Below, one piece after another: positions 32,766 to 42,633 of a DNA stretch of 52,882 nucleotides. This DNA comes from Alistipes sp. CAG:514 (lineage in GTDB: Bacteria > Bacteroidota > Bacteroidia > Bacteroidales > UBA932): the NCBI GenBank assembly GCA_000431015.1, contig HF986027.1, positions 13,148 to 66,029 of the forward strand. Direction: 5' to 3'. Position 1 is the stretch's first letter. Every line of letters begins with the position of its first letter. Both the position numbers and the translations under genes were made by a program. The notes beneath the pieces are model-generated. The model was not told where the DNA came from, ran no database searches, and saw only the letters and a program-made list of their open reading frames with translations.

Positions 32766-35700
32766 ATGAAAGCAACATCGAATTATTCATTCCCTTTCCT
32801 AAAGGTGGTGCTTGTGTCGGTTCTGTCGTTTTTCCTGTTCTCTGGAAACGTGTCGGCGCAGCCTTCCGTCAAGGGTAGGGTGACAGACCAGAACGGGCAA
32901 CCGCTGCCCGGTGTCTCTGTCATTGTGGCCGGAACCACGAACGGCACGATGACCGGATCGGACGGAAGCTATGTGATTTCCGTCGCAAAAGGACAGACGC
33001 TGGAGTTCCAGTGTCTGGGCATGACATCGTTCCGGAAACTATGTGACGGAACCGTGCAGGTTTTGAACGTGACCCTGAAAGAGGACACTGCCTATCTTGA
33101 CGAGGTGGTTGTCGTGGGTTACGGTACATCCAAGAAATCATCCCTGACGGGAGCGGTCTCGGCGATCAAGGGGGACGAGGTCCTGAAGGCTCCGGCCTCG
33201 AACGTCTCTCAGATTCTTGCCGGGCGTCTTCCGGGCATCTCCTCTGTGCAGGAGTCCGGAGAACCTGGTCAGGATCAGGCTTCCCTGCGTCTGCGCGGCT
33301 CGATCTACGGAATCGCCTACGTTGTGGACGGATTTCCGGTGAGTGACATCAACGACATCAATCCTAATGACATCGAGAGCATCTCTGTCCTCAAGGACGG
33401 AGCGTCTGCCGCTGTGTACGGATTGAAAGGCGCGGGCGGCGTGATGATCATCACGACCAAGAGGGGAGCGAAGGAGAAGACCTCCATCACCTATGACGCC
33501 TCGTTCGGTGTGTCGATGAACGCCAATTTCCCGGAGTTCATGAACGGCCCGCAGTTCGCCTACTATTATAATATGGCGGACATGATGGACCAGCTGGCCA
33601 GCGGAGCCATCACCGACCGCTCCCAGTACAATCCGTACTTTACTTCGGAGAATGTCGCCGCGATGACCAACGGCGACCCTACCGACGGTTGGGACAACGT
33701 GAACTACATCGACAAGGTGTTCGGCACCGGATTCACGCAGAAGCACAACGTGACCGTGACCGGAGGAAGCGACAAGGCCCGCTACTACACCTCTTTCGGC
33801 TACTACGGGCAGGACGGTAACATCGACAACTTCACCTACAAGCGCTACAACCTGAGATCCAACATTGACTCGGACATCACTTCCAGGCTGCATTTCAAGC
33901 TGGGCCTGTCGGGTACGCTGGCTCACAGGGACACTCCGGGCTATGCCTCGGGAGGCACGGACGGCGGATACAGCGAGCTGGGATGGCTGTCGGTGGCAAA
34001 CCAGACAATCGTGATGCATCCGTATCTCCCGGAGAGGTACGAGGGCATGTACACTTCGACGATCAAGAAGAACACCGGACTTCCTCAGAGTCCTCTCGCC
34101 GCCATCTATGAGTCAGGCTACAAGAAGACCCGCTCGATGGATCTTTCGGTCAACGCCACGCTGGCCTATGACATTCCAGGTGTGGACGGACTGGTCGCCA
34201 AGGTTGCCGGTGTCTATGACTGGAGCAACTCCTACAACAAGAATCTGAACACCCCTTACAGCACGATGGCTTTCGTGGACGGAGCATATTCGAAGAAGAA
34301 TGACCCAAGGGGAGTGGACAACGGCATAAACCTCGGAGAGGGAACGTCCTATTGGCAGCAGATGGTGGGACAGGCCAGTCTTGAATATTCCAACACCTTC
34401 GGCAAGCACAGCGTGGAGGCCTTGGCGCTCATGGAGATCCGTGACACCAAGAGCAACAGTCTCGCGGCCTACGTCAAGGATCTTCCTTTCGCCTCGCTCC
34501 CGGAAATCAGCCAGGGCAACCCGACCAAGAACCCTGTCTCCGGAAGCAGCGGAGCGTCCAGAAGCGTCGGCGGAGTCTTCCGACTCAAGTACAACTTCGC
34601 GGACAGGTACCTCATCGAACTTTCGGGACGCGAGGACGGCTCGTACCTTTTCAGCGGAATGGACAAGTACCGCTGGGGCTTCTTCCCTTCAGCATCCGTC
34701 GCGTGGAGAATCTCCAATGAGAATTTCATGAAATCTGCTGATTTTCTCAATGACTTGAAGATCAGGGCCTCCGTCGGAATGCTTGGAAACGACGGTGTTC
34801 CTGAATATGCCTTCCTCAGCACCTACTCGCGCTATGGCCAGAAGGTGGGCTACAGGATGGTTGACGGAAGCGCTGCCTTCAATCCTGCCTATAAGCCGGA
34901 TGTCGTGCCGTCGCTCAACTTGTCATGGGAGCGTTACCTTTCCTACAACGTCGGATTCGACGCGACCCTGTGGGACGGGCTTCTGGGCATGGAGGTGGAC
35001 GGATTCTACAACTACACCTATGAAATCCTGACCGGTCAGGGCTCCGGATTCCCGGCTTCCATGGGAGGGTACTATCCGACCTACATCAATTATCCTGCGA
35101 TCGACGCCAAGGGTGTTGACCTCATGGTCACTCACAAGAATCAGTTCTCTCTCGGCGGCAAGCCGTTCTTCTACGGGGTGAGCGCCAGCCTGACATATTC
35201 AAAGACCAGATGGATCAAGTACAAGGACAATCCTGAGGTCAGCGACAACAGGAAGATTGTCGGCAAGACCTATGGCTCCATCACGGGTTGGAAGACCGAC
35301 GGGCTGTTCCGCTCCGAGGAGGAGATTGACAATTCCGCCTGGTGGGGATCACGCCCTAACGTGGGCGACATCAAGTTCGTGGACATCAACGGCGACGGCA
35401 AGATCGACTACGACGACTGGGGCTATTTCGGACGTTCCAACAGGCCTGAGCTGACATTCGGCCTGAACCTCAATTTCGAGTGGAACGGCTTTGATTTCAA
35501 TGCCCAGTTCACCGGCGGCGCCTTGTTCGACGTTTCCCTTACCGGAACGTACTACAACGGCTATGATGACAACACGATCTGGACTCAGACTTTCAAGGAG
35601 GGAGGAAACTCTCCTCTCTATCTTGTGGAGAACGCATGGAGCGTGGACAATCCTGACGGTACCTTCCCGCGTCTAACCCTCGGCTCTCCGGGACACGGTG

Positions 35701-35960
35701 GCGACAACGGTGTAAGCTGCTCATTCTGGTGGAGGGACGGAAAATATGTCCGTCTGAAGTCAGCGCAGCTTGGCTACACCCTGCCGAAGAAATGGATGAG
35801 CCATCTTGGCGTGTCTTCCCTCAGGCTGTTCGTCGAGGGACAGAACATATTCACCATCGATGGTCTTCCTAAGGGAATCGACCCTGAGTCTCCGGGCGTG
35901 AACAACGGTTATTATCCTCAGCAGCGCCTCTTGATGGGTGGTGTGACATTATCATTCTAA
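32766..35960 (+). CDS. SusC/RagA family TonB-linked outer-membrane transporter
   Basis: 1064 residues from ATG 32766; an ATG at 32733 would add 11 residues ahead of the signal peptide. Signal peptide VVLVSVLSFFLFSGNVSAQ, then the carboxypeptidase-like domain (VKGRVTDQNGQPLPGVSVIV), junction DEVVVVGYGTSKKSSLTGAV, the plug (YVVDGFPVSDINDINPNDIE, SVLKDGASAAVYGLKGAGGV) and the beta barrel ending in LLMGGVTLSF. A calcium-loop-like DINGDGKIDYDDWG occurs in the barrel region, as in many SusC proteins. First gene of the rightward operon, partner of the SusD 14 nt downstream. Confidence 0.95.
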   Translation: MKATSNYSFPFLKVVLVSVLSFFLFSGNVSAQPSVKGRVTDQNGQPLPGVSVIVAGTTNGTMTGSDGSYVISVAKGQTLEFQCLGMTSFRKLCDGTVQVLNVTLKEDTAYLDEVVVVGYGTSKKSSLTGAVSAIKGDEVLKAPASNVSQILAGRLPGISSVQESGEPGQDQASLRLRGSIYGIAYVVDGFPVSDINDINPNDIESISVLKDGASAAVYGLKGAGGVMIITTKRGAKEKTSITYDASFGVSMNANFPEFMNGPQFAYYYNMADMMDQLASGAITDRSQYNPYFTSENVAAMTNGDPTDGWDNVNYIDKVFGTGFTQKHNVTVTGGSDKARYYTSFGYYGQDGNIDNFTYKRYNLRSNIDSDITSRLHFKLGLSGTLAHRDTPGYASGGTDGGYSELGWLSVANQTIVMHPYLPERYEGMYTSTIKKNTGLPQSPLAAIYESGYKKTRSMDLSVNATLAYDIPGVDGLVAKVAGVYDWSNSYNKNLNTPYSTMAFVDGAYSKKNDPRGVDNGINLGEGTSYWQQMVGQASLEYSNTFGKHSVEALALMEIRDTKSNSLAAYVKDLPFASLPEISQGNPTKNPVSGSSGASRSVGGVFRLKYNFADRYLIELSGREDGSYLFSGMDKYRWGFFPSASVAWRISNENFMKSADFLNDLKIRASVGMLGNDGVPEYAFLSTYSRYGQKVGYRMVDGSAAFNPAYKPDVVPSLNLSWERYLSYNVGFDATLWDGLLGMEVDGFYNYTYEILTGQGSGFPASMGGYYPTYINYPAIDAKGVDLMVTHKNQFSLGGKPFFYGVSASLTYSKTRWIKYKDNPEVSDNRKIVGKTYGSITGWKTDGLFRSEEEIDNSAWWGSRPNVGDIKFVDINGDGKIDYDDWGYFGRSNRPELTFGLNLNFEWNGFDFNAQFTGGALFDVSLTGTYYNGYDDNTIWTQTFKEGGNSPLYLVENAWSVDNPDGTFPRLTLGSPGHGGDNGVSCSFWWRDGKYVRLKSAQLGYTLPKKWMSHLGVSSLRLFVEGQNIFTIDGLPKGIDPESPGVNNGYYPQQRLLMGGVTLSF

Positions 35961-35974
35961 AAGGACAGCTTGAT

Positions 35975-37642
35975 ATGAAATACATTAAGAATCTGATTTT
36001 GACAGTGTCGGGAATCGCCGTGGCGATGGGGGTGTCCTCCTGCAACTCGTTCCTCGACATGACTCCGACCGACAGCGTCTCGGACAAGATGCTCTGGAAA
36101 ACCTCCGCGAATGCGGAATATGGAGTGAACTACATCTATAGCTACATCCTGGACATGGCCGACGCCAACTCCGGACAGTGTATGGCCGGCATGACCGACG
36201 CCCTCACCGACCAGTTGAAGTACGGCTCCTACAACTTCAACGCTCTGTGCTACATACCGAGCGAGATCGCCTACGGGGGATCTGTGTTGACAGCCAACTA
36301 CGTGTCCACGTACCTTGGCAACTGGGGCACGATGTACAGCGCGATCAGAAAGACCAACCAGGGTCTGAACTATCTGGAGAAGTACGGTGAGATGTCCGGT
36401 GAGGACAAGACGAGACTTTCGGCCGAGCTGAGGTTCATGCGCGCATGGTTCTACTTCGACCTTGTCAAGAGGTACAAGGATGTCATCATCTATGACGAGG
36501 ATCTGAGCGCCATCACGGCCAACAAGGCTCTCTCGACAGAGGAGGAAGGATGGAACTTCATCGAATCCGACCTTGAGTTCGCCGCCGCGAACCTGCCTGA
36601 GAAAGAAAAAGCGAACGGAAGGCTGAACAAAGGTACGGCCTATGCCTTCATGACAAGGGCGATGCTGTACGCCAAACGTTATGACAAGGTCGTCGCGGCC
36701 GCGGACAAAGTGAAGGAGTTGGGTTATTCTCTGATCTCAAACTATGCTGATGTCTTCAACGGCAACAATTCCGAGGTCATACTTGAATATGTCTTCAACT
36801 ATTCCGACAATGTGACCCACAGCTTCGACTACTACTACTCTCCGGGAGGCGACTACACCACCAAGGATGCTTCCGGCGGCGGTTTCGGCACGCCGACACA
36901 GGAGATTGTGGAGTCCTATGAATATGCCGACGGCTCCGGTCTTCCGGACTGGTCGCCTTGGCACACCGCCGAGGGAACCGATCAGAATCCTCCGTATGAG
37001 CTGCTTGAGCCTCGTTTCCAGGCATCCGTGCTCTACAACGGTGCGAAGTGGAAAGGGCGCACGATCGAGCCGTTTGTGGGCGGAGACGACGGCTGGTGCC
37101 AATGGAACGTGGTCAAGGAGCCTAAGGGTAAGACGACCACGGGCTATTACCTCCGCAAAGGTGTGGACGAGACGCATGACGTGATCGCCAGACACGAGAG
37201 CACCCAGCCGCTTGTCATCATCAGGTACGCCGAGGTGCTTCTGAACAGGGCCGAGGCCTGCTACCGTCTCAATGACGCCGCGGGAGCCAATGCCGCCGTC
37301 AAGGAAATCCGCGCCCGTGTCGGGCTTCCGTACGCTGACAAGGCGGGGGACAACCTGTGGAAGGCCATCCGTCAGGAGCGCAAGGTCGAGCTGGCGTTCG
37401 AAGGCTTCTCCTATTGGGATCTCCGCAGATGGGGAGTGGCTCCGAACAACTATCCTGACGGACTCTCCGGCTATCAGGTGCATGGCTTGAAGATCGAGAG
37501 CGCAGGAAGTGGCTTCATCTACACCTATGTCTCTGTCGATGACAAGGACCGCAACTATCCTGAGAAGATGAACAGATTCCCTCTCCAGGACAGCGAGCTG
37601 TCAAGCAACAATGCAGTAGAACAATTCCCGGAATGGAAATAA
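35975..37642 (+). CDS. SusD/RagB family nutrient-binding outer-membrane lipoprotein
   Basis: 555 residues; lipobox VSSC at about residue 23 followed by NSFLDMTPTDSVSD, the SusD N-terminal hallmark (FLD..P.D..S). Helical TPR core (AELRFMRAWFYFDLVKRYKD is the A--RF-RA--Y--L----G- motif) and the C-terminal IRQERKVELAFEGFSYWDLR, the R-x-E-L-A-F-E-x-x-x-x-x-D-L-R signature. It binds the target at the cell surface and delivers it to SusC. ATG after GATATG, 14 nt from susC. Confidence 0.94.
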   Translation: MKYIKNLILTVSGIAVAMGVSSCNSFLDMTPTDSVSDKMLWKTSANAEYGVNYIYSYILDMADANSGQCMAGMTDALTDQLKYGSYNFNALCYIPSEIAYGGSVLTANYVSTYLGNWGTMYSAIRKTNQGLNYLEKYGEMSGEDKTRLSAELRFMRAWFYFDLVKRYKDVIIYDEDLSAITANKALSTEEEGWNFIESDLEFAAANLPEKEKANGRLNKGTAYAFMTRAMLYAKRYDKVVAAADKVKELGYSLISNYADVFNGNNSEVILEYVFNYSDNVTHSFDYYYSPGGDYTTKDASGGGFGTPTQEIVESYEYADGSGLPDWSPWHTAEGTDQNPPYELLEPRFQASVLYNGAKWKGRTIEPFVGGDDGWCQWNVVKEPKGKTTTGYYLRKGVDETHDVIARHESTQPLVIIRYAEVLLNRAEACYRLNDAAGANAAVKEIRARVGLPYADKAGDNLWKAIRQERKVELAFEGFSYWDLRRWGVAPNNYPDGLSGYQVHGLKIESAGSGFIYTYVSVDDKDRNYPEKMNRFPLQDSELSSNNAVEQFPEWK

Positions 37643-37653
37643 TCACGACTTAT

Positions 37654-39351
37654 ATGAAAAAGATCCACATACTGACAGCGGTTCTGACTCTTCTCGTGGC
37701 GGCTTCGTGCCATAGCCCTGAATATGTCGAGTCGACCGCGGAGCGTCAAAACCTTACCAGTTTCGAGGCGTTCTTCACATTCGGCCCCTTCATGGATCAG
37801 TCGATGTGCAAGCTGAACATCACGGACGAGAACGCCGATCGGTTCGTCATCCCTGTCCCTTGGTTTTTCCCTGAGACATCGGACAACGAGACATCACCTT
37901 ACATGACCAAGGTCAGGGTGCAGGCTGCCTTGCAGCCGAACTGTACCATCGAGCCGGCGCTGACCCTTCTGGATCTGACCAAGGACAACATGTTCAGGTT
38001 CACCAACGCCAAGGGTGAGAGCAGGAACATCTGCATCACCGGAGAGAGGGTGAAGTCCAAGGCTTGCGACATTCTTGTCTTCTCCTTGGATGACCCCGCC
38101 GTCTCCGGCATCGTGGACAAGAACAAGAAGACCGTCACCCTGGTGTCCGCCGAGGATCTGAGCGCCTGCACCGCATCCGCACAGGTTTCGGCGCATGCCA
38201 CCATCTCCCCGGATCCTTCGACTCCGCAGGACTACAACAAGGGCGTCAAGTTCAGGGTGACCGCCCACGATGGTCAGACCTTCTCTGAATATACCGTCAT
38301 CAAGACTGTTCCTGACAAGATTGACAAGGGCTTTGACAAGTCATCGCTTGAGGCGTTGTTCAACTTCGAGCCTGTAAGCATGGCCGGACTCCCGGCCTAC
38401 AACACGGCTGACATATTCCCGAGCCTTGCGGTGACGGGCGGCAAGCTTGTCTTCTGCTACGGCAACGGTTCCGCTCCTGTCTTCCTGAACGGCATCACCG
38501 GTGTCAAGGAAGGCGAGATCAATGCCGGCGGCGTCGCTCCGGCGGCTGTCACCAATGACGAGGCGGAGAACCTTATCCTCTGCAACCACGTTGACGGCGG
38601 CGGCGAGTTCAAGATTTGGAAGGCTACCTCTGTTAAGACCGCTCCGGAACTGTTCCATTCGTTCACCAACAGCACGGATCTTCCTATGGGGTATTCAATA
38701 AAGGTCATCGGCGACATTGACGGTGACGCTGTGATTGACATAACCCATGAGGGCATCGCGGGCGTGACATCCTCAAGCAAGGTGACAAGGGTCACTGTTG
38801 CCGGCGGATCCGTCGCCGATGTCTCGGTGCTCGATCTCGCGGGAGCCGGCCTCGCATGGGGCGGCGCTCCGGTGAACAACACCGACGCTGTGGCCGTGGC
38901 TCCTACGCGGAACGCCGGGATGTTCCTTTCTTACTATGATCCTAACGTCCTGCACTATGTCATGGCCGACGGCACGCTGAAGTCATCGCTACCGTTCAAC
39001 GACGGATCATCGTGGGCCTTGAATGTCAATAACCTGGACAGCAAGCAGTTCAATCACGCCACCTACATGTCGCTCTTCGTGGTCAGCCACTTCCCTCACT
39101 GGGGATGCGGCCCTGCCCTCTATCTGTACGACATCTCGGATCCGGCGGCGCTGTCCGGCAATCTGAACGAGACCACGTCGATAGTCCTCGGCAAGTCTTC
39201 CGTTGACTGGTTCCAGAAGGCTGACGCCGGCTTTGCCGCCGGAGATGTCGTTCTGGCTCCGACCAAGGACGGATTCAAGATGTATCTGTACTACTACGAC
39301 CAGAATTCAGGAGTCCTCGGTGGCTATTCTGTGGATTGCATAAAGAAATAG
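37654..39351 (+). CDS. DUF5018-like lipoprotein of the SusCD locus
   Basis: 565 residues from ATG 37654 (MKKIHILTAVLTLLVAASCH is a clean lipoprotein signal; an earlier start lies inside susD). The N-terminal 200 residues are beta-sandwich-like with repeated strands (FEAFFTFGPFMDQSMCKLNI; KGVKFRVTAHDGQTFSEYTV); the remainder (SLEALFNFEPVSMAGLPAYN onward, GDIDGDAVIDITHEGIAGVT) looks like a seven-bladed propeller of the DUF5018 type found in Bacteroides SusCD loci. Probably a surface glycan-binding lipoprotein in the SusE/F position; function unproven. The propeller part resembles the C-terminus of the BACON protein two genes downstream. Confidence 0.72.
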   Translation: MKKIHILTAVLTLLVAASCHSPEYVESTAERQNLTSFEAFFTFGPFMDQSMCKLNITDENADRFVIPVPWFFPETSDNETSPYMTKVRVQAALQPNCTIEPALTLLDLTKDNMFRFTNAKGESRNICITGERVKSKACDILVFSLDDPAVSGIVDKNKKTVTLVSAEDLSACTASAQVSAHATISPDPSTPQDYNKGVKFRVTAHDGQTFSEYTVIKTVPDKIDKGFDKSSLEALFNFEPVSMAGLPAYNTADIFPSLAVTGGKLVFCYGNGSAPVFLNGITGVKEGEINAGGVAPAAVTNDEAENLILCNHVDGGGEFKIWKATSVKTAPELFHSFTNSTDLPMGYSIKVIGDIDGDAVIDITHEGIAGVTSSSKVTRVTVAGGSVADVSVLDLAGAGLAWGGAPVNNTDAVAVAPTRNAGMFLSYYDPNVLHYVMADGTLKSSLPFNDGSSWALNVNNLDSKQFNHATYMSLFVVSHFPHWGCGPALYLYDISDPAALSGNLNETTSIVLGKSSVDWFQKADAGFAAGDVVLAPTKDGFKMYLYYYDQNSGVLGGYSVDCIKK

Positions 39352-39355
39352 TCAG

Positions 39356-40750
39356 ATGAACCCTTTGAGGATATATTCCCTGATCGTTCTTGCCGCCATG
39401 ACAATCATGTCCTGCGGAGGTTCCAAGGATAACCCTTGGAACCCCGACTGGGACAAACCGAAACCGGAGCCCGAGAAACCTGCGGAAGAGACAGGCAAGC
39501 CGAGGTACGTGTGGATTGACGCGGCGGCCAATTTCTGTGACTACGAGAACGACAAGGACAGGATAGCCGCGGATTTGAAGCGCATCAAGGACGTTGGTTT
39601 CACGGACATCATTGTCGATGTAAGGCCGACAAGCGGCGACGTGCTGTTCAAGTCCTCTGTCGCCAGTCCGCTGAAGAAGGTAGATGTCTGGAAGGGAAGC
39701 AGTTATGTGTGGGTTTCCAGAACCGGCACATACGACTACCTCCAGACCTTCATCGACGAGGCCCGCAAGGTGGGTCTCAAGGTGAACGCCAGCATCAACA
39801 CCTTCGTGGGCGGCTACCTTTGCCCTTATGGCCTTGGAAGCGACGGAATGCTTTTCCGCGAGTCGGGAAGGAAGTCCTGGGCTTCGGTCATCAACGCGAA
39901 AGACGGCCTTGTCAGCGTCATGGATCTGACCGGCTCCGAAGACTACGGAGCCAGATTCCTCAATCCTGCCAACGAGCAGGTGCGGAACTATGTGCTTCAG
40001 ATCATCAAGGATCTGGCTGCATACGATCTTGACGGCATCATCCTGGACCGCTGCCGTTACGATGACTATGGCCTGCAGAGCGATTTCTCGGATGTCTCGA
40101 AGAGAAAGTTCGAGGAATATTCAGGCATCACCTGCTCTTCATGGCCTGGTGATGTGATGGCTCCCGGCACGACGGCGCTTGGGTCTAAGGCTGGCGAGAC
40201 TGTGAAGAAGTGGCTGGAGTTCCGCGCGAGCGTCATCCACGACTTCGTCGCCGAGGCTTCCGACGCTGTCCACCGGATCAACAAGGACATCCGCTTCGGC
40301 GTGTATGTCGGGGCCTGGTACTCGACTTACTACACATCCGGCGTGAACTGGGCAAGCCCTAAGTACGATCCAAAGGCGGACGGCTATTTCTGGGCATCGG
40401 CGAACTACAAGAACTGTGGCTACGCCGACCACTGCGACTTCATGTTTCTCGGAGCCTATGCCGGCGCCGACAGCATCTGGGGCAGCGGTGAGTGGACGAT
40501 GCAAGGGTTCTGCAAGCAGGGCAGGTCTCTCTTGAAGGGGGATGTCAAGTTCTGCGGCGGGCCGGACATCGGCAACTCCCCGGGGTGGACGAACGGCGGT
40601 CAGGCTTCCAAGATCCCGGATTCGATCAAGGCCTGCATCAACGAGGGCGATGGCTTTTTTGTGTTCGACCTCTGTCACATCAAGATGTACGACTACTGGG
40701 ATGCCTTCAAAAAGGGATTCGATGACTATCTGAAAACTGTGAAAAAATAA
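39356..40750 (+). CDS. GHL10-type putative glycoside hydrolase lipoprotein
   Basis: 464 residues; lipobox TIMSC at about residue 20 then a Pro/Lys-rich linker (NPDWDKPKPEPEKPAEE). The catalytic-type (beta/alpha)8 domain has the glycosyl hydrolase-like 10 pattern (family of DUF187): RYVWIDAAANFCDYENDKDR, IKDVGFTDIIVDVRPTSGDV, ARKVGLKVNASINTFVGGYL, FLNPANEQVRNYVLQIIKDL and AYDLDGIILDRCRYDDYG, with a conserved Asp at the strand-4 end (ILDRCRYDD). GHL10 members are proposed glycosidases; no specificity is known to me. Sits 4 nt after the DUF5018-like gene. It is the only apparent glycosidase-like enzyme of the operon apart from the divergent DUF4434 protein. Confidence 0.85.
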   Translation: MNPLRIYSLIVLAAMTIMSCGGSKDNPWNPDWDKPKPEPEKPAEETGKPRYVWIDAAANFCDYENDKDRIAADLKRIKDVGFTDIIVDVRPTSGDVLFKSSVASPLKKVDVWKGSSYVWVSRTGTYDYLQTFIDEARKVGLKVNASINTFVGGYLCPYGLGSDGMLFRESGRKSWASVINAKDGLVSVMDLTGSEDYGARFLNPANEQVRNYVLQIIKDLAAYDLDGIILDRCRYDDYGLQSDFSDVSKRKFEEYSGITCSSWPGDVMAPGTTALGSKAGETVKKWLEFRASVIHDFVAEASDAVHRINKDIRFGVYVGAWYSTYYTSGVNWASPKYDPKADGYFWASANYKNCGYADHCDFMFLGAYAGADSIWGSGEWTMQGFCKQGRSLLKGDVKFCGGPDIGNSPGWTNGGQASKIPDSIKACINEGDGFFVFDLCHIKMYDYWDAFKKGFDDYLKTVKK

Positions 40751-40764
40751 CAAAAACGCTAAAA

Positions 40765-42633
40765 ATGAAAAGAATATCCATAATAATGCTGGCAGCGGCG
40801 ATGGCTCTGTCCTTAGCCGCCTGCAAAGATGATTCGAACGACTCCGGGACCATCACCATTTCCGGAGAGGCCATGAATCCGGTGTTCACGTCTGCCGGAG
40901 GCACCTACACGGTTGAGTTCACTGCTGACAATGAATGGAGGGTGGCGGTTCCTAACACGAACCACTATACCTGGAGTTCGGTGACTCCGACCAGCGGCGG
41001 AGCCGGCAAGAATCAGGTGATAGTGACTGCCCTGAGGAACCCCGGCCACGACGGAAGGGAATATTCGTTCGACCTGCGCTGCGGACTGGATTCCAAGACT
41101 ATCAAAGTGACTCAGAAACAGCTGAACTCCATAACCGTCACGCCGGGATCATTCGACATTCCTAAGGAGGGAGGCTCCATCGACATCAAGGTCGTGTCCA
41201 ACATCGACTTCGACTACAAGATCGCCGATGATGCCAAGGAATGGATCTCCGCTGTCACGACCAAGGGTCTTGTTGAGAACACGGTGACTTTTGCCGTGGC
41301 CTCAAACGAGATCTACAACAAGTTCGAGGCCCGTCAGGGAGTGATAACCTTCACCAGCAGCGAAGGGTCGGAAGACATCGTTGTCAACCAGGCCCCTAAC
41401 GAAAGATTCTTCAATGTCTCTCCTGAGAGCCTGGTTGCCGAGAAGAACGGTGGCGAGGTGACCCTTAAGGTCGAGGCCAACTTCCCTTATGAGGTCGAGG
41501 ATCCTGATTCTGAATGGATCACAAGAGTCTCCGGGAAGGATGGTTCCTTTACTTATAAGGTTGAGGCCAATCCTGATTTCGGCTCCAGGACCGGCGTCAT
41601 CAATGTGACCACTGAGCTGGAGGATTACTCCGCGGCTGTCGAACTTAAGCAGAAGGGAACGGCTGATGTCAGTGTGCTTTGGCAGAAGATGTATTCGGCT
41701 GACCTTGGCGCGATCGCCGTGGCCGGCGGACCTCTCAGGCTTGCCGTGAAGGATGACATCCTGCTTGTCGGCAATGGCGGGAACAAACTCTACGCCCTGA
41801 ACCGCCAGACCGGTGAATATCTGAAGGAAATAGCTGTCCCTGAAGGCCTTTCCGTCCACTCGCTTGTGAATGATGATGCCGGCAACGTCCTTGCCGCCGC
41901 GTTGACACCATACGGCGGCACGCTCCGGATCTACACGTTCAAGTCATTGGAATCCGCTCCTGAAATGCTTCTGGAATACACCCACAACGCTATCTGGAGC
42001 TCTTCGATGGGCAACATCAGGGTGCGTGGAGACGTGACCCGGAAGGCAGTCGTCACCGCTTTCGTCGATGTGAGCCAGTACTGGGTAGGATGGCAGATTA
42101 CTGACGGAAAGGTCGGTGATGCGGTCTTCGGATCGATCGCTCCAGCCGCCATCACGGTCTGGAATCCTTACGGAGCGTGTGTCGCGCCGGTTTCTGATGA
42201 CTTGAATGACGGACTACTGTTCATTGGCTACTCCGCCGACGCCAACGGCAACTACGACCTGAACTGGTGCAAGGAAGTGGCGAAGAGCGAGTGGCAGTCC
42301 GTGTTCCACACCACCAGTGACGGCAACGAGAACTACAACTGCATCTCCGTGGCCACTCTTAACGGGATCCGTTTCTGCGCCGTCGAACGTGGAGCCCACT
42401 TCTCATATGGATCCTGCCCTGAGGTCTATCTGCTTGACATTACGAATCTTGGTTCCGTGAAAGAGGCTTACTATGCTGAAAGAGCGACCGTTGTCGGTGA
42501 AGGCACCTTCACGGATGCCGGAGCATGCGGGGATGTCCTTCTCCAGACCTCGGCCGACGGTAAGTCCATGGACATGTTTGTCACGGACGGCAACTATGAC
42601 TGCATCACCTGCATAAGGTTCACCGCACAATAA
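40765..42633 (+). CDS. BACON-repeat lipoprotein with propeller-like C-terminus
   Basis: 622 residues; lipobox LAAC at about residue 20. Three Ig-like modules follow, each with the BACON domain pattern: FTADNEWRVAVP, VVSNIDFDYKIADDAKEWIS with the AKEW(I) strand, and EANFPYEVEDPDSEWITRVS. BACON modules are thought to bind glycans or mucin or to act as spacers. From about residue 300 (SVLWQKMYSADLGAIAVAGG) the chain looks like a beta propeller, with KLYALNRQTGEYLKEIAVPE typical of a blade. It is 14 nt after the GHL10 gene, and its stop overlaps the next start (TAATG). Confidence 0.8.
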   Translation: MKRISIIMLAAAMALSLAACKDDSNDSGTITISGEAMNPVFTSAGGTYTVEFTADNEWRVAVPNTNHYTWSSVTPTSGGAGKNQVIVTALRNPGHDGREYSFDLRCGLDSKTIKVTQKQLNSITVTPGSFDIPKEGGSIDIKVVSNIDFDYKIADDAKEWISAVTTKGLVENTVTFAVASNEIYNKFEARQGVITFTSSEGSEDIVVNQAPNERFFNVSPESLVAEKNGGEVTLKVEANFPYEVEDPDSEWITRVSGKDGSFTYKVEANPDFGSRTGVINVTTELEDYSAAVELKQKGTADVSVLWQKMYSADLGAIAVAGGPLRLAVKDDILLVGNGGNKLYALNRQTGEYLKEIAVPEGLSVHSLVNDDAGNVLAAALTPYGGTLRIYTFKSLESAPEMLLEYTHNAIWSSSMGNIRVRGDVTRKAVVTAFVDVSQYWVGWQITDGKVGDAVFGSIAPAAITVWNPYGACVAPVSDDLNDGLLFIGYSADANGNYDLNWCKEVAKSEWQSVFHTTSDGNENYNCISVATLNGIRFCAVERGAHFSYGSCPEVYLLDITNLGSVKEAYYAERATVVGEGTFTDAGACGDVLLQTSADGKSMDMFVTDGNYDCITCIRFTAQ